Shown here piece by piece: positions 32,176 to 45,028 of a DNA stretch of 64,000 nt. How positions within the stretch are numbered: position 1 is the stretch's first letter; every line of letters begins with the position of its first letter. Made by a program: the position numbers and the translations under genes. The notes below the pieces were generated by a model. The model did no database searches. It worked only from the letters and a program-made list of their open reading frames with translations, and was not told the DNA's origin. Origin of the DNA: Paramarasmius palmivorus (lineage: Eukaryota > Basidiomycota > Agaricomycetes > Agaricales > Marasmiaceae); assembly GCA_037176845.1 (NCBI GenBank), contig JAYKXP010000020.1, positions 372,001 to 436,000 of the forward strand, read 5' to 3'.

Positions 32176-34084
32176 ATGTCGCAAACTAGAAGATTATCCC
32201 AGTCTTTCACATACAGTCTCTCTAGTTCTAGTTCTAGTTCAACCAGCAGTGCCATCGCGCCTTCAGATTCAGATATCTGGGTGGAGAGATGGAAGTCGGT
32301 CTTGGCAAGAGGTGTGCTCCTCAGAGCTGTACAAAACCTTCATTCATGTCATGGAGCTTCTTCAAGATGTTATCGACTCTAGAATCGTTAGCGTCAAGGC
32401 GGATATGAGCGTCGAGGAGGCTTGTGATGTGCGTATCCCCCAATTTGAATCTTTGGAGGTATGCTGATGCAGTTGTGGTATTTAGAGACTTCTCTCGGAA
32501 GATATCAATTGTCTTGCTGTACTTGGAAATCAGGAATCAAAGGAGTTGACGGGGCTTTTTGATGTATGTGATAGTTTTGAGTTCAGGATTCTTAGAATTG
32601 ACGCATTCTGCCCCGTACAGTTTTCGGATGTGAATGCATTTCTGACTCTGGCTGCAACGAAGCATACGTTTACTCCAGAGGATCTGAGAGATAAGCCTCG
32701 GGTGCAGGAGATATTTCTAGCTGCTAAAGCTGGACATGTTCCTGTATACCTTGTTAGTAGTGCGTATCTCCCGGATCGTGATTGTGTTGATACACGCTCC
32801 TAACGGCTATCTGAAGACCTCTCGGAGAAGAATCCACTGCAAATACTACCGTATGATGCCACTGTAGTATCGTTACTAGAATCCTTTGCCCGAGGTGTCC
32901 ATAGAGGCAAGTGCGTATCAACTTTTCGGGCCAGCCCGGGTCTGACTCTGCGTTCAGTCTTAATTAGGTCCCCACCTCCTTCTCTAGACCTCGTCGGAAT
33001 CGTCTCCGATCGAGGTCTTCTTTCCTGGTTTGCGTCCTACGCGTCAGAGACCCCTTCTCTACAATCATTCCTATCAGGCTCTCTCCGCTCCTTCTCGTTT
33101 CCATCTCTCAACCTCTACACTGCTGTCATAGCAGCAACATCCAAAGCTTCGGTTCTCGAAGCCATGAGACTCATGAGCGACGAAGGTGTCAGTAGCATTG
33201 CTGTTCTTGATGATGAAACCGGCGCTCTTCTTAGTGCTGTCAGTGTTACCGATATAGGCAAGGTGTGTTTGTTTTTTCGTTCTTATGAGTAGATTTGGGT
33301 TGCTGATGTTCGCTGGAAGATAGTTGTGCCCTCGCCTAGCGATCAGATACTGTACATACCTCTCCATCAGTTCATCGCGCACATCAAAGTAGGCCGCTCT
33401 TGTTTTCTTGTTCGCTTCCCTTGAAGTTGAGTGATAACCGGATCTTGGAATTGTTAGGCACCCGAAGGTTCTACGGATGGCGCAGAGAAGTTCCCAGGTG
33501 AGTAGAATTCCAGATACATCTCGATGGCTTTCGCTAATGGTGGTCTAGTGTACTCCGTTAGTCCCAGCAGCACACTATTCTATACGATACAGAAGCTATT
33601 GGCCAGTGAGTATCTCGAAACGGTTCTCATATCAACTTTAACGCCTCTACCTGTAGCAAACGCCCATAGGGTTTTCATCACGACCGAAACGCCCGAATCA
33701 TCTCCAATCTTGGCTGCTCGTAATGCGGGTAATTTGAGCGGTATTGTGTCTATCGTGGATAGTAAGTTCTACTCGCATACTTACTCGACACCGTTATTGA
33801 CGATCACATTTGTAGTACTATCCCTCTTCGCCCGTCTAGCCCACGTCCAAGACGTCGACCCTACTCGAATGCAACGACACCGAAGAGCATCTTCGGTTTC
33901 TTCTCAAGGTTCTAGACCAGACCGATCGGACTTTACTAGGTCTAGGTCTAGTAGCAGGACTAGTATAGGCAGAACTTCGAGTATGTCGCGCAAACATGCC
34001 AGTCCCAGTGGGGCGCGTAACTCTTTATCTCTGTCTGGTAGTGTGGAAGCTGTTCTTGGGTCGGACACCAAGAAGTCAGGATAG
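32176..34084 (+). CDS. SDS23: Sds23/Moc1-like CBS-domain protein
   Basis: About eight exons. After a Ser-rich start (MSQTRRLSQSFTYS), intron 1 joins WKSVLAR to DVIDSRIVSVKADMSVEEAC. CBS-type units follow: LLSEDINCLAVLGN, FSDVNAFLTLAATKHTF, LVGIVSDRGLLSWFASYASE, EAMRLMSDEGVSSIAVLDDE, AVSVTDIGK, VYSVSPSSTLFYTIQKLLA, NAHRVFITTE and GNLSGIVSIVD. The C-terminal tail is Ser/Arg-rich (RMQRHRRASSVSSQGSRP). This order and tail are those of fungal Sds23/Moc1, which inhibits PP2A-type phosphatases and links nutrient state to mitosis and the APC. The gene is divergent from the CNH gene with about 125 bp between the start codons, so the promoter is shared. Confidence 0.9.
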
Positions 34085-35311
34085 AGGGATTGATAGCGAT
34101 GTTTTGGATTGGGAATAAATCGCTATGCTGTGTACTTGGAAATGGAAGTGTATTTCTACTTGTAGTTCGTTTGTGTATGTACTTGCTATGTTGTGGAAGA
34201 GGATCTAGATCTTGCATGAGCTCTTTAGACGCCCAGGCGCTAAAGGCTACCTAGTGGGCTTTCATCAAAATTCTCACGGCCTCCTTCGCAACAACGATGA
34301 TGTGTTTGACAGTGAAGCTCGACCATGGATCTATTGCAATGTTATCGGCCTCAAGTAAGCTCATTGAAATTGGGGTTTGATCGCGTGTGTTTGAAGGTCT
34401 TTTTTCTGGTTTGCTTCTGGTGCGTATTCTTCTAATTTGAAAATTGGTAGTGTCCCATCCCGGCGTAGCGCTGACTTTCTCTTTCCCTCACACAAGGCAA
34501 GGGTATGACCCGTAGAAGCAGTTCGGATCCGAATACTGCTTTCTTCCCACATGAATTGGCAGGGTCGAAGCTACAGGGTAACATCAACCATACTAGTGGC
34601 AACCACCATCAACTTACCATACACAAAAACAATACCGCCAGAGGTTGCGTCGCAGGAACTTGATTCGGAGATCCTGTAGTCGTCTCGATGGCCTGTTCCT
34701 GGAAACAAGTCCTTGTTACGAGTTGCGATTGAGCTTTTTGGTCCAGTCTGCGAATCGAGGATGTGTCCGTTCAATCACCATGGTCGCTTCCCTGCCAGTC
34801 AATGTTTCACGATGGTTGCCAAATCCTAGGTGAGTGTTTTGACGGATCTGACTCCATTAATTTTCTGTCATAATCTGACAGTTGGCTCTCAGGACTTTTA
34901 CGTTTCACCTCCTCGAGCGTTGAACTGACCTGCCCATAAGTTCATTGGTGAGTGTGTTACCTATGACAGATATCATTGTTGTATCAATTGATTCGCATTC
35001 ATCAGGTCTTCGCACGGGATGTAACTAAGGGTGGCTGGCACCCCTTAGATTTCGCCGCCAACTATTTGAATAGTGGCGTCCGGTGAGCGCGAAGTTTCTT
35101 GTTCTCATGAGCTTGTTCTCAGCGCTTCCCTTATGACAGTTGCAAAGCTAGTGCTGGCTAGTAGGAAACATCATTCGATGGGTTGTGTCAATCATGGGTA
35201 GTGGCAGCGGCTTGGTCTTGGCAAACCCAAAGGTGCGTAAACGGCTGGTAGGTATTTCAGCTTCATCCACTGGTAGCTTATTATTCACTTCCTTTCAGCC
35301 TCGCTTCGACA
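34085..35311. other. intergenic or decayed gene, not recognised
   Basis: Short plus-strand open pieces (for example VFARDVTKGGWHPLDFAANY near 35010) lie between splice-like signals, but no family is recognised and no continuous gene can be built. Confidence 0.35.
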
Positions 35312-37584
35312 ATGAAGCTGCCATACTACTACTTCTTGCACCTTTATTTTCTTGCCCAGCAATGCGTTTTCGCTTGGGCGCAAGAGCTCTTTGACGACAG
35401 CTGGGTTGATTCCAGAGCCAATACTTCTGTCACCGCAGCAACAACGATATCCGGATTACTTTCGAGGTCTATTTTGGACGGTTCAGGTTTTCAATATGAA
35501 CGTCGTCAATCGGAGTGTGGTCGTGCGTACAACAGAATTTACTCTTGTAACCATTCTCAAATCTATCAATCTAGCGAGTTGTGGCGCGTCAAGCTGCTGT
35601 AGGCCTGGCCAGAAATGCGTGAGTAATAACTAGCTCAAGGGTGTGATTAGACTGAATATGCGTAGTGCTTTCCCGGATGCTGCAAATCGGATGAAAATGT
35701 AAGTACGTTGTGCGGAATTGGATGAGTTAGGTTGGCTGACTGCCCGGACAGTGTTACGAAGCTATTTGGTAGGGTTCCATTTTTCTAGGAGCCCAATGCA
35801 CTGACGTTGGACCAGGTGCTGTCCCAATAATGCTGAGACTTGTGTAAGCTTCAAGCATACTCTAAGCAAAAATCTCATGTTAAACAGCTGGTCAATAGGG
35901 CGGAACAAACTGTTGTAACCCTGGGTGAGAAGAGGCCATGTCTATAATGATCTCAATAGTTAACAAATTTATAGAGCAGTCTGTTGCCCCAGTGCTACAA
36001 CGGGATGCTGCAAGGCTGGGTATGTATTTCCTATATTTCCAAGATTTTATCTGATGTTAGATTGTAGATCTGTATGTTGCCCGGGGGGATGCTGCTCCTC
36101 TGGGTCCGTCTGCTGTGGATCAGGCTGCTGTTCGGAAGGATCAACATGCTGTGGCAATCGTTGTGAGTGTTCACATACCCACTTTGACACCATCGCTCCC
36201 TAACAAAGATGCAGGTTGCCCATCAGGCACGTTTTGTGAGAGAGGGACCTGTCTTACTTCACGTAAGTTCGCTTTGCTTATTGTGTACAGCTGAGATCGG
36301 TCCTTGAATTGGTGTTCAACAGAGGTTCAGCGAAGGACAGTTCGGTACGAAATGGACGTGAAGCGGAATGGCCATGTGAGTCTATCATATCTTGCCTCGT
36401 GCAACCTTAACGAGCCAATAAATCTATAGTTGTTGCGAAACACCTGCAATGGTATGTTTGGGTCTCGATGACTTTTTCAAGTCTAACTCCAACCGGATAG
36501 CAATGCAGGGGGAAAACACTATGCTTTTGACATATTCTGGCCCAGCAAATACTCCAGATAAAAGACAAGCAAAGAGAGAGAAACGTCGCCAAGCAGGATG
36601 CGTCGATAGATTCTGCCAAATGTCTACAAATGGTGGTAGGAACTCCTCACTGGACTCGTGCGATGACGTAAGTATATTTTATGTGCTCGTAACGTGGCTA
36701 CTGATTTCCTGCCTTCTAGTGGCCACCGGCATGTAGTGACCAAGGTGGCGACACTCTTCTACCAAGCAATCGTGCCGTTAGCTGCATTCCAAGAGCCCAA
36801 AATGTGTTTCAAGGTTGGACATTCAACAGAATGATGTCAACTTCGAGCATAAAGCAAGGTGATTCGTTCGCAATCAGCATTGATTGCGACGAAGTCATGA
36901 AGGCGGAGTTAGTTGCCCCGGCGGCAGAAGACTTGAATTCAGGCACAGCAAGTGGGTAAACTTTGAGGCCTACACCAATCGACTGTCACTTACCGAGATT
37001 TCTTAGGCCCAGATTACAATATTCCCAGCGACGAGAACTCTTATCTCATCATTCCCTTTGGGGATTTAGAGGCCGGGAGGCAGGTTATCACAGCTGTTGC
37101 GGTATCATTTAGTGCTCACAATAAGACAGATATACAGTGACCGTCCGTATTCTCGATGGAACCACTACATCGGGCCATCTAATTGACGCAGAAGGAGACG
37201 ACATAATTGAGTAAGTCGATGCATCGCGAACGCGTTACCGTTTCTGACATTGCGCTTGATAGTCCGATAGGACCTCTTTCTACAGGGCAATCTCATGATT
37301 TCGCCTTCAATTTGGACCAAGAAGATATCGGCCTTGGAATTGTACTGGGAACGACGAACAATGGTACCAAAGTCACTTGGACCTTCCAGGGTACTCCGAC
37401 GCCTACATCCACCGCAACCAGGGCATCCCAAACAATTAGGACAACCCAAAGTGTTACAGGCAATGGACAGCAAGCTGGTAGTTCCTCGGCTGGAAACGAT
37501 GCGTCGGGGAGATTCGCACCTTTAATGTCATTGTTTGTCACCATAGCAGGTTTGGCCATCGGATTCTTCTTGTATGTCACGTAG
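35312..37584 (+). CDS. cysteine-rich, probably GPI-anchored protein; possible NucA/NucB-like segment
   Basis: Very short exons cut by many introns. The start MKLPYYYFLHLYFLAQQCVF is a signal peptide. The first third is a string of paired cysteines (ASCGASSCCRPGQKCV, then CCPGGCCSSGSVCCGSGCC), a granulin-like pattern common in extracellular fungal proteins. The middle has LLTYSGPANTPDKRQAKREK, GCVDRFC, DSCDDWPPACSDQGG and SCIPRAQNVFQGW. The pattern CD-x-x-P..QGG..C(I/V)P..N..QG resembles NucA/NucB-type nucleases, though the usual EYPFA is changed to DWPPA. The C-terminus has a Ser/Thr linker and a hydrophobic end (SLFVTIAGLAIGFFLYVT) typical of a GPI signal. The exon join near 37110-37140 is uncertain. 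The nuclease suggestion is tentative. Confidence 0.55.
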
Positions 37585-37667
37585 CCTTCTCTACGGTTCC
37601 TTGGGTTATATGGATGAACAATTTCCATTTGTGTAATGTAATGTCCACTACCTAAGATATCCCTATT

Positions 37668-39860
37668 TTACTTGCATCGAACTGGATAAACGATAATCTC
37701 TTCATCAGTATCGGAGTCTGAGGAGTCTACAGCAGATCATTAGCATGAGAACTAGGGACCATGAACCGACCAAGCTCACCATTTGCCTCAGAATCGGCAT
37801 CCGTGCTCGGAGCAGATAGTAATGTCGAATTCTCGAGTTCCCAAATTTGATCGCATTCAGCAGCGGCGACATCCAGGATAGGTAAACCAAGAGCGCGCGC
37901 AAAGTCTGCAGTTCTTGCGTTAAGCCCATTCTGTTCTTGGAGCTTTTCGACAGCTTCATAGGCGATATGATCCCACAGGTCGTGCCAGATCTGGATGGTG
38001 CATGTGAAGTCGGGTATCCCGAGAGCCTTGCAAGACTCTTGCGACATCGGCTCTTCGCTGCAAGGATCGAACGACCAGAAATATTTCTGGCCTCCCATCC
38101 AACGTGTCCAAATGTACGCCGGGTCTGAAGGGCGCGGTATCGGTCGAATGAAGAGATATAGCGGAGTCTTTTCAAGGATAGCACCCAGCGAGCCGATGTT
38201 TTCTGGTCGGAGTAGTAGGCCAAAACCCCCAATGGTAGCTAAGGAAGAACGGAAATTTAACAAGTGTTCGTCATCAGAGAAGAGAAGTTGCACCATAGTC
38301 CTTCCACATACGTTCTCCAAATCGGGGGTCTACTTGTTCAACAACACCATGAGCCTGGGACAACCATGATCCTGTTAAAGTCGCCCATGAACTCGTAGGA
38401 CATAATTCATATCGTAGATTCAGGAGTTGTATGTCCATTGGACTTGTCACTGTAAACCTGAGTAGTTCGCAATGTAAGTACTAAATCTAGTGATCAAGAC
38501 TAGCACGCACCTCACTGCACGGTCTTTCATCATGGCTCTAGTGTCCCATATCATAGTTGAAGCATCGTGGATATGATACAGTTCGTAAAACCAGCTTTCA
38601 CCGACGTCTCGACACCGCGCTAGAATCTCTCGAGTCCGGAGGTTGTAAATTGTACCCGGCCTGTGCGACAATAAGGAGACAGCTTCTGCGTTGGTGACCC
38701 ATTCGCCTGTAGTCGTGCTACAACACCGAATGCCGTGAAGAATATTCTGCGCAGTCGTTGTTCGGCAGAGGAATTCCAGGATGCTGTCGTTATCGCTGTA
38801 TGTCTGAATCCCTAGGCAACTCGAGTCACCGTTACGGTCTTCTGCGGTTGAAATTTTTGGTGCGAAGATGTCCCAGCGCCGTTCAGATGTTATTTCAATA
38901 TGGGGTCCAATGCGTAGTGCTCCAGAGGTTGAATCTATCCAGAGACTCCCCAATGCCTAGATCCTTTCCATTAATATGTGTTAGGAGCGTGTGTTGAGCA
39001 TGCGTACCGTTCGTGGCTCCACTTTTATGGCCATTGAATTGGACTGATTGACGGGAGCGCTTTGTTATAAGGTAATGAACACAAAGGATGCAAAGACATA
39101 CTTGATGGGAGAAATACGTGTAGAGGATAGGTGAAAGATGATTCTGCTCGAATATCCGTGCGACAGGAACCAGCGCTGCGTGAATGTCAGTGTGGAAAAC
39201 CTCACAAAGAAATGCGAATCACCGTCGTAGAATATCAATGCAGGAGGGTCAGACTTGTTGTAGCCGAACAACTGTGCGATGTGGACGTCTCTAGGAGACA
39301 TGAGTTGGTATCTAGATGATGCTTCGGAATGTTCAAAAACGTACTTTTCGCGTGAGTATTTCTCAAAATCGCGACGAAAGGCCTGGATTAGCGTTGATTA
39401 GGAAGGTGTAAGGATGAATCGTAGCAGACGTCCTACTTTCAGAGCGTCATACCCTTCATATTTCACATAGAGATACTCTTTTCGCTCTTCTCCAATGACT
39501 GCCTTGTAGAAAGACCGTCTGGCCTCGATAGTCGTATCCCGGCTTCGAGTATCCTTCTCTTGTTCGATATATGCCGTTTTCCCAACGGCATCCACGAGAT
39601 ACACCTCCCCGGTTCCAACTTCTTTGTACTAGTTGCATGGTTAGAACGAAAAAGTGTTGAATGTTATCGAGACATACGTTATCCCAACTCGTTCTGATCC
39701 CCTTCCCCTTCCCCTTTCGTGTCTGCTGAAGATATCGCTTCTTCACAATTTGCAGATGACGAATACAAGGTTGATCCCAACGATATTGATATTGGTCCCT
39801 TCCAACGTTTGTTAGTACCCCGCCGGAAATTGTTACTTCCGAAGTGTTGCGAAATGACAT
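37668..39860 (-). CDS. fungal multi-exon protein, paralogue B
   Basis: Same architecture as the gene at 23651-25754. N-terminus SEVTISGGVLTNVGRDQYQY, then EVYLVDAVGKTAYIEQEK, RRSFYKAVIGEERKEYLYVK, AFRRDFEKYSREK, IAQLFGYNKSDPPALIFYDG, a middle with IYNLRTREILARCRDVGESW, and YLFIRPIPRPSDPAYIW near the end. I read the last intron as GTGAGCTT..CTGTAG, giving DSSDSDTDEEIIVYPVRCK and a stop at 37668. Compared with paralogue A the middle is more complete. No motif shows an enzyme activity. The opening and the LFGYN..PALIFYD block are shared by a large Agaricomycete family of unknown role. Confidence 0.55.
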
Positions 39861-41220
39861 ATTGGTCGAGATAACGAAGGTGTGAGGCTGTGAGGTGCTT
39901 TTAAGGCTCCTGTACTAATCTGCACTGCAATGGGTTCCTCAGGCTGGAGCGCTCAACATGACAGATGGAGTCTTGAGATGAATACAGTCACAAGCAGACG
40001 ACATCATTTCCTATGTATCTGTTGAGAATTAGTCGACAGATGGCCGTTATTTTTGAACGCACTTACCTGGACGTCGATACCAACCAACGGAATACACGAC
40101 ATTCCAGTGAAATTGGGTTGGAAATTGGCTCGGAGTCACCGGTGGCAGTGACAAGCAGCGTGTTGTTTGTGTGCCAAACAAACCGCCTTTTTCTCTTCCC
40201 CCTCCATGATCCCGCGACACTTTCCTCTTTACGCACAATTGCTTTATTCTTCTTACCCGGTAAGTTCTCTTTCTTTCATATTCTTCTCATGATGAGATAG
40301 CTTTTTTCAGTTATCCCTGTCTTAATTCTCATGTCGACAGTTTTCATTTTCTGACCTATCTTCCTATTTTTTCTTGACATCGTTTGCTGATAACTCTTCT
40401 TTGATGGCAGCAGTAATCAATATGGCGCTCGACTCGCCATTCATGAAGAAGCAGAGCTAGATTCAATAGCCCTTGGCTACCTCAACTTCGGAGACTATCA
40501 AACAGACTCCCGCTGACCTTCTGTGGTCAACGATACCCCGGCGACCAGCTAAACAAGCGTAGTATCGTCCGTATTTGGCACATTGACGCGGAGAGCGAAC
40601 AATGTAATCTTGTCAGGTAACTCTAGTCACTTCTCGCGACCTACTCTAGGACTAACATCGATCCCCAGGAATTGAAACCGGCATGCGACCTCACCTAGGG
40701 AGATTTACCTGTTGCAGCGATTTTTCCCTCAAGTCATCATTGGCAACAATCAACCGACAATCTTCTGAAGCGCGTTCTTCCCGTCATTCCGGCTTATCTC
40801 CATGGAGGGCAGTATAGAGCTCGAGTTGGGACACATGGCAGTGGACATCTTTCGGGATTAGCATCTCTTCTTTCCTATTACATTACCGCCCTCCGTTATT
40901 CATCTAAACGGGTTTGTAGTATAGTCATATGATGGTTACTCCTCGGAGGATCCTGTGTCATAACTCTTCTCTCGAGCTTCGAGCAATACATCATGATGCT
41001 TCGCCCATGTCTCCCGCTTTCCATTGTTCAATTCCGTTTGCTCGACAACGGATTTCCTCGATGTATCTACCCATGCAAACGTACCAAGGATGTAGACTTT
41101 ACGCAGAATCATGAACTGATGATCAGCAACTGTTGGTGATCTGACAGATGGAAGGAAGGATTTTGACTGAGAATTCGAGCGCGTCTCTGCCGCGGCTTGC
41201 TTCTTCCCTTCATTCGGTCT
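39861..41220. other. intergenic, no gene recognised
   Basis: Shared upstream region of paralogue B (-) and the PH-like gene (+). Pyrimidine-rich stretches at about 40180-40400 look like promoter or 5' UTR introns; no gene recognised. Confidence 0.4.
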
Positions 41221-44200
41221 ATGGAAGACAGGCCAGCTCAAATTATCCCCCTCGCTTGTCGCTTCATTCCATACGACCAATGGCTCATAACACACATCGA
41301 CACTTGCTGGAAAATAAGCCAGTTGAAGGCCTGGTTCATTGCTAAATGCATCATTTCTCCACCATCATCGTCGTCAGCACAGGTCCCAAGTTTTCTCACC
41401 GCCGAACTCCCCCCTAAACCAAGCAGTAAACCACCAAAGAGACCTGCAAGTCCGATTGTTTTCGCCCCAGAACCACCAAAGGGAAGGTCAATTTCACCAA
41501 TCAGGTTCGCTCCGTTGGATAGCGTGTCTGTAGCGGGTACGGGGACTAGTGTATCATACGAAGGTGGAAGTAGCGAAGATGAAGGGACCACAATTGCTAT
41601 GGGCTATGAAGAGGATGACGAACTCGATTCAGATGAACCTGGTATCGGTTTGGGCGGTGGTAGCGGTCGCTTCGCATCGCGAAGCCAATATCTTTCGCAT
41701 TTCGAGAGAAGACCGGCAACGAGGTCCGTTGCCATCGAACACCATCGGAAAGAGTCAGCATCAGCTTCTACGCCTTCTGCAGATTCTGTACTGCATATAT
41801 ATCATCCTAGAAGGCTTATGCTCATACGGTTTTCCACTGGTCAAGTGCTGGAAGACCACTTTCGCGTGGAGGATGTTAACATCAGCCCTTATGAGCTCAT
41901 TGAGATACAACGCTGCGACGTTGTGCTTCAATTGCCCAGGACGATACCCAGAGAATATGTGAAGCCGTATTGGGAAGGATGGGCAAAGGCGTTGCGGGTT
42001 GTATCGAGAGACCCGGGCAATAGCTCTGCTTCACGAAAGAAGCGTAAAGATGCAAATCAGCCACAGAGCAATACCAAGCGACGTCCCAAGCTGGACTGGA
42101 AGGAACGCTGGGTCTTTGTCAAAGATGGTACGCTGAACCTGCTAAAGGACCGCAAGGTATATAATTCCATATACCTTACGAACAACGACTAATTATTACG
42201 TGTTCAGGATCCAACCACTGCACAAGAGTTGCCCCTCGACACTCTCATCGAGATACGCGGCTCTGAACAGCTAGGGCGTACTGTTGTCACGAGCAGCTCC
42301 CACATCATTTGCGCAAAGTTCAGGTCTACCCAACGACATCGCCCACCTCCCCTTCATCAACCCGAATTGTCAACCCTGTACCAGCCTATCTTGATGGCTC
42401 CATATGAAGGACCACCACAAACGCACTTGGCAGCAGCTATCCCTCGACACCCTTTAGGTCGCCTTTCACACGAAACAAACCTTCAATTGCGTCGACATCC
42501 AAGTCTGGATCACTAAACTCGTCACCTGGCTCATCCGCTACACTCGTAGTCTCCAAGCCCAAACCCCCGAATCGCCTAATCAAGGAACACAGGCCGGAAT
42601 CTGATGGTGGAGATTCTGACGATGAACGTGAAACACAACCGCAAGTACCACAGCCAAATTCTGATAATGAAGATGTGGAATCCCAAGTACATAAACACCC
42701 TTTCTCATCATCGCAATTACCGCCGGATCCGGACGATTCCTCATCAGGATCGCTTAGTTCTCCGGTTTTTGCCCATTCAGACGTTGATTCGTCTGATGAA
42801 GGGCCAAGGCCGATTTACAGATACGATGGAGGAAGCATCGGACTGCGACGCCGCAAGGAGATGGAGAAGGATCGTCCTGGAGTGCGCTTCGACTCCGTTG
42901 AACCTGAGCCACAACCCGAAGCCGACAAGTCATTCGTTCTTGTCTCAAAGGAAACAGAGAAACCAGTGAAAGAAGACAAGACCTCAGGCAACGAGTGGAT
43001 CGTTTTGGACTTGGGAGACGACCACGGTATGTTGCCTTCCTTCCTAACGATCTACTCTGCAACTAATATGAACAAAATCAAGCATTCAGATCATTTATTC
43101 GTATCCTTCACAGGCATGCGCCACATATCGTAACATCGACCTTTTTGTCTTCGTTTCCTGCGTTTTCTTCAACGGCATCTACACCCCCGCCTGATGACCA
43201 GAACGAAGGTCATACACCCGATCCAAGCCCGATTGTGTTTGCTCCTGCCCCGCATCAGCATCACCAGGGCCCAGAAGAGGGTTCTCAGGCTTTTCCATTG
43301 ATGGTGTCGTCTTCACGAAAAGGCAGAGAATGGAAGTCGGAGCCTTCGTCGCCGATTGGGACATACCGGTTTCCTCCCAATACACCCCATACGCCCCCGA
43401 GGAAGCTCGGTCTTGAAGCGCTACCTTATCCCGAATGGCGTATCGAGGTGGTCGAAAGGGCCAGGAAGCTTGGCTTAGGAGGCATGATGCGTGGAATGGA
43501 ATTTCACTTGTGGGGACCTGCAGTCGAGGCGACGTTTCAGTCGGGGTTCCTTTTCACGAGGTCAAAAGAGGCTAAGGAGAAGAAGAACCAGGAGACTAAG
43601 GGCAAGGGCAAGGAGAAACAGAGAGAACCTTCGGGATCCGACTCGGGGGACGAGTCGTTCTACTCTGCCGGAGAAGACAATCCATGCCTGGACACCTCGG
43701 AAGGTGACACTGATTCAGAGGGTTACCTTTCTTCGGACGCAGAGTGGGTTAGCTGGACGGCTGATCTACCCAGGCAGCGAGACAACTTGGTTAATGCCAC
43801 GAAGGTTGCTGTAGAGGAAGACTTGCGGGAACCAGAAGAACATGCACTTACAATGGAAGAGGAACGACTAGCCCGCGAGCCGATCGGGCATGTCATCGGT
43901 CCAAGTCCTGCCGTTAGCCCTGTCGTCGAGTCATTCGCGTACGCGACAGGGCCAGCAACGGCTTCATGGGGACCTGCCCCTGGTCAGCCACTAAATTCAC
44001 CGTCCTCTAATGAGTCCCTTCGAGGCTTCAGACCTAGGAAACTGAGTTTCGGTCGTGGCCCAGGCGAACCGAGCTCTCCGCACAGGGAGCGCGAAGCCAT
44101 GCTCACCACCACTGGTATGCATCACTTCAGTGGATACGAGGGCGGACGGAGACCCAGTTTACCGCTCATGTCAGCCTTCGCTGGACCTGGCCCTGCGTCT

Positions 44201-44653
44201 CCTAGTACTCTGCCAATAATGGAACATCAAGTAAGAAGGAGAGGCAGTCTTGCGTCAACTGGTGGTGGTCGGCTACGCAAGAAGGATAAGGATGACAAGG
44301 ACAAGGACAAGAAGGGCAAGGCCAGGGAACGCGAGCCAGAGACAGACCACGATCATTCCACCGATACACACAGTCAATCGCAGAGAAGACCGGCATTATC
44401 AGTTTCGACAGCTACGGCTCGACAACCCCCTTATCATCAACCACCGACAAGTCCCAAATTCTTGCGCCGGGTGCGTTCCTGGGAAGAAGCTGAGGAGGAA
44501 GTGACTGTATCGGCAAGTAATGTGAGAAATAATCCCCCTGTGAAGAAGAAGGGAAGTAGGGGTAAAGGTCTAGTCCGGGAGGTGTCAATGCGGGCGGAAA
44601 AGCTTGTGCAGGGATTAGAGAGTGCTTTGGATTTTGTGGATGGGAGGCAGTAA
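41221..44653 (+). CDS. PH-like domain protein, basidiomycete-conserved
   Basis: A large gene of about 1,000 residues. Start MEDRPAQIIPLACRFIPYDQ, then a Pro/Ser-rich stretch (RPASPIVFAPEPPKG) and a PH-like core: HIYHPRRLMLIRFSTGQVLE, REYVKPYWEGWAKALRV, DWKERWVFVKDGTLNLLKDR/DPTTAQELPLDTLIEIRGSE and SSSHIICAKFR. I splice a ~137-nt intron (GTCTAC..CTTTAG) to give KFR/SPFTRNKP and another to give GDDHAFRSFIRILHRHAP, which keeps one open frame to 44653. The rest is disordered, acidic and Ser/Pro-rich, with a Lys-rich patch (KKDKDDKDKDKKGKARERE). It could be of the Skg3/Caf120 PH class, which acts in cell-wall and polarity signalling, but that is only a resemblance. Confidence 0.6.
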
Positions 44654-45028
44654 TACTTTTTCTTTGGCTTTCAACATGCTTTTCTCTAATTATTTCGCTG
44701 TGTTGTGCTTCTCAAAGCGTGTATTGAGTATAATTGTAACTTCTGATACCTGTAATTCGTACATCTTTCAGCAATCAGTGTAGCTTATTTCCTCGTCAGA
44801 AGGCTCTATAGAGTCAAAATAAAAGCTACATTTGTTGGTTCAATTGCTTGTTCGCGTGGGCAAATTTTATGGACTCGCAGAATGACAGTTCAACAACTGG
44901 ATATGCAATGCAAGGTGGTATGGATGTAGATTACAATGAACGATGACAATGCAGGAGACATAGAGGAAGGAAAAAAAGGTATAAGCCCAGGCGAAACACT
45001 CATCTAACCATAACGCCCCGACAACGTA
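44654..45028. other. intergenic, convergent 3' ends
   Basis: 3' flanks of the PH-like gene and UBC2; no gene recognised. Confidence 0.5.

Noticed and set aside
42310..42460. In-frame TGA in the PH-like gene after AYLDGSI
   Set aside because: A GTCTAC..CTTTAG intron of about 137 nt removes the region and joins KFR to SPFTRNKP in frame.
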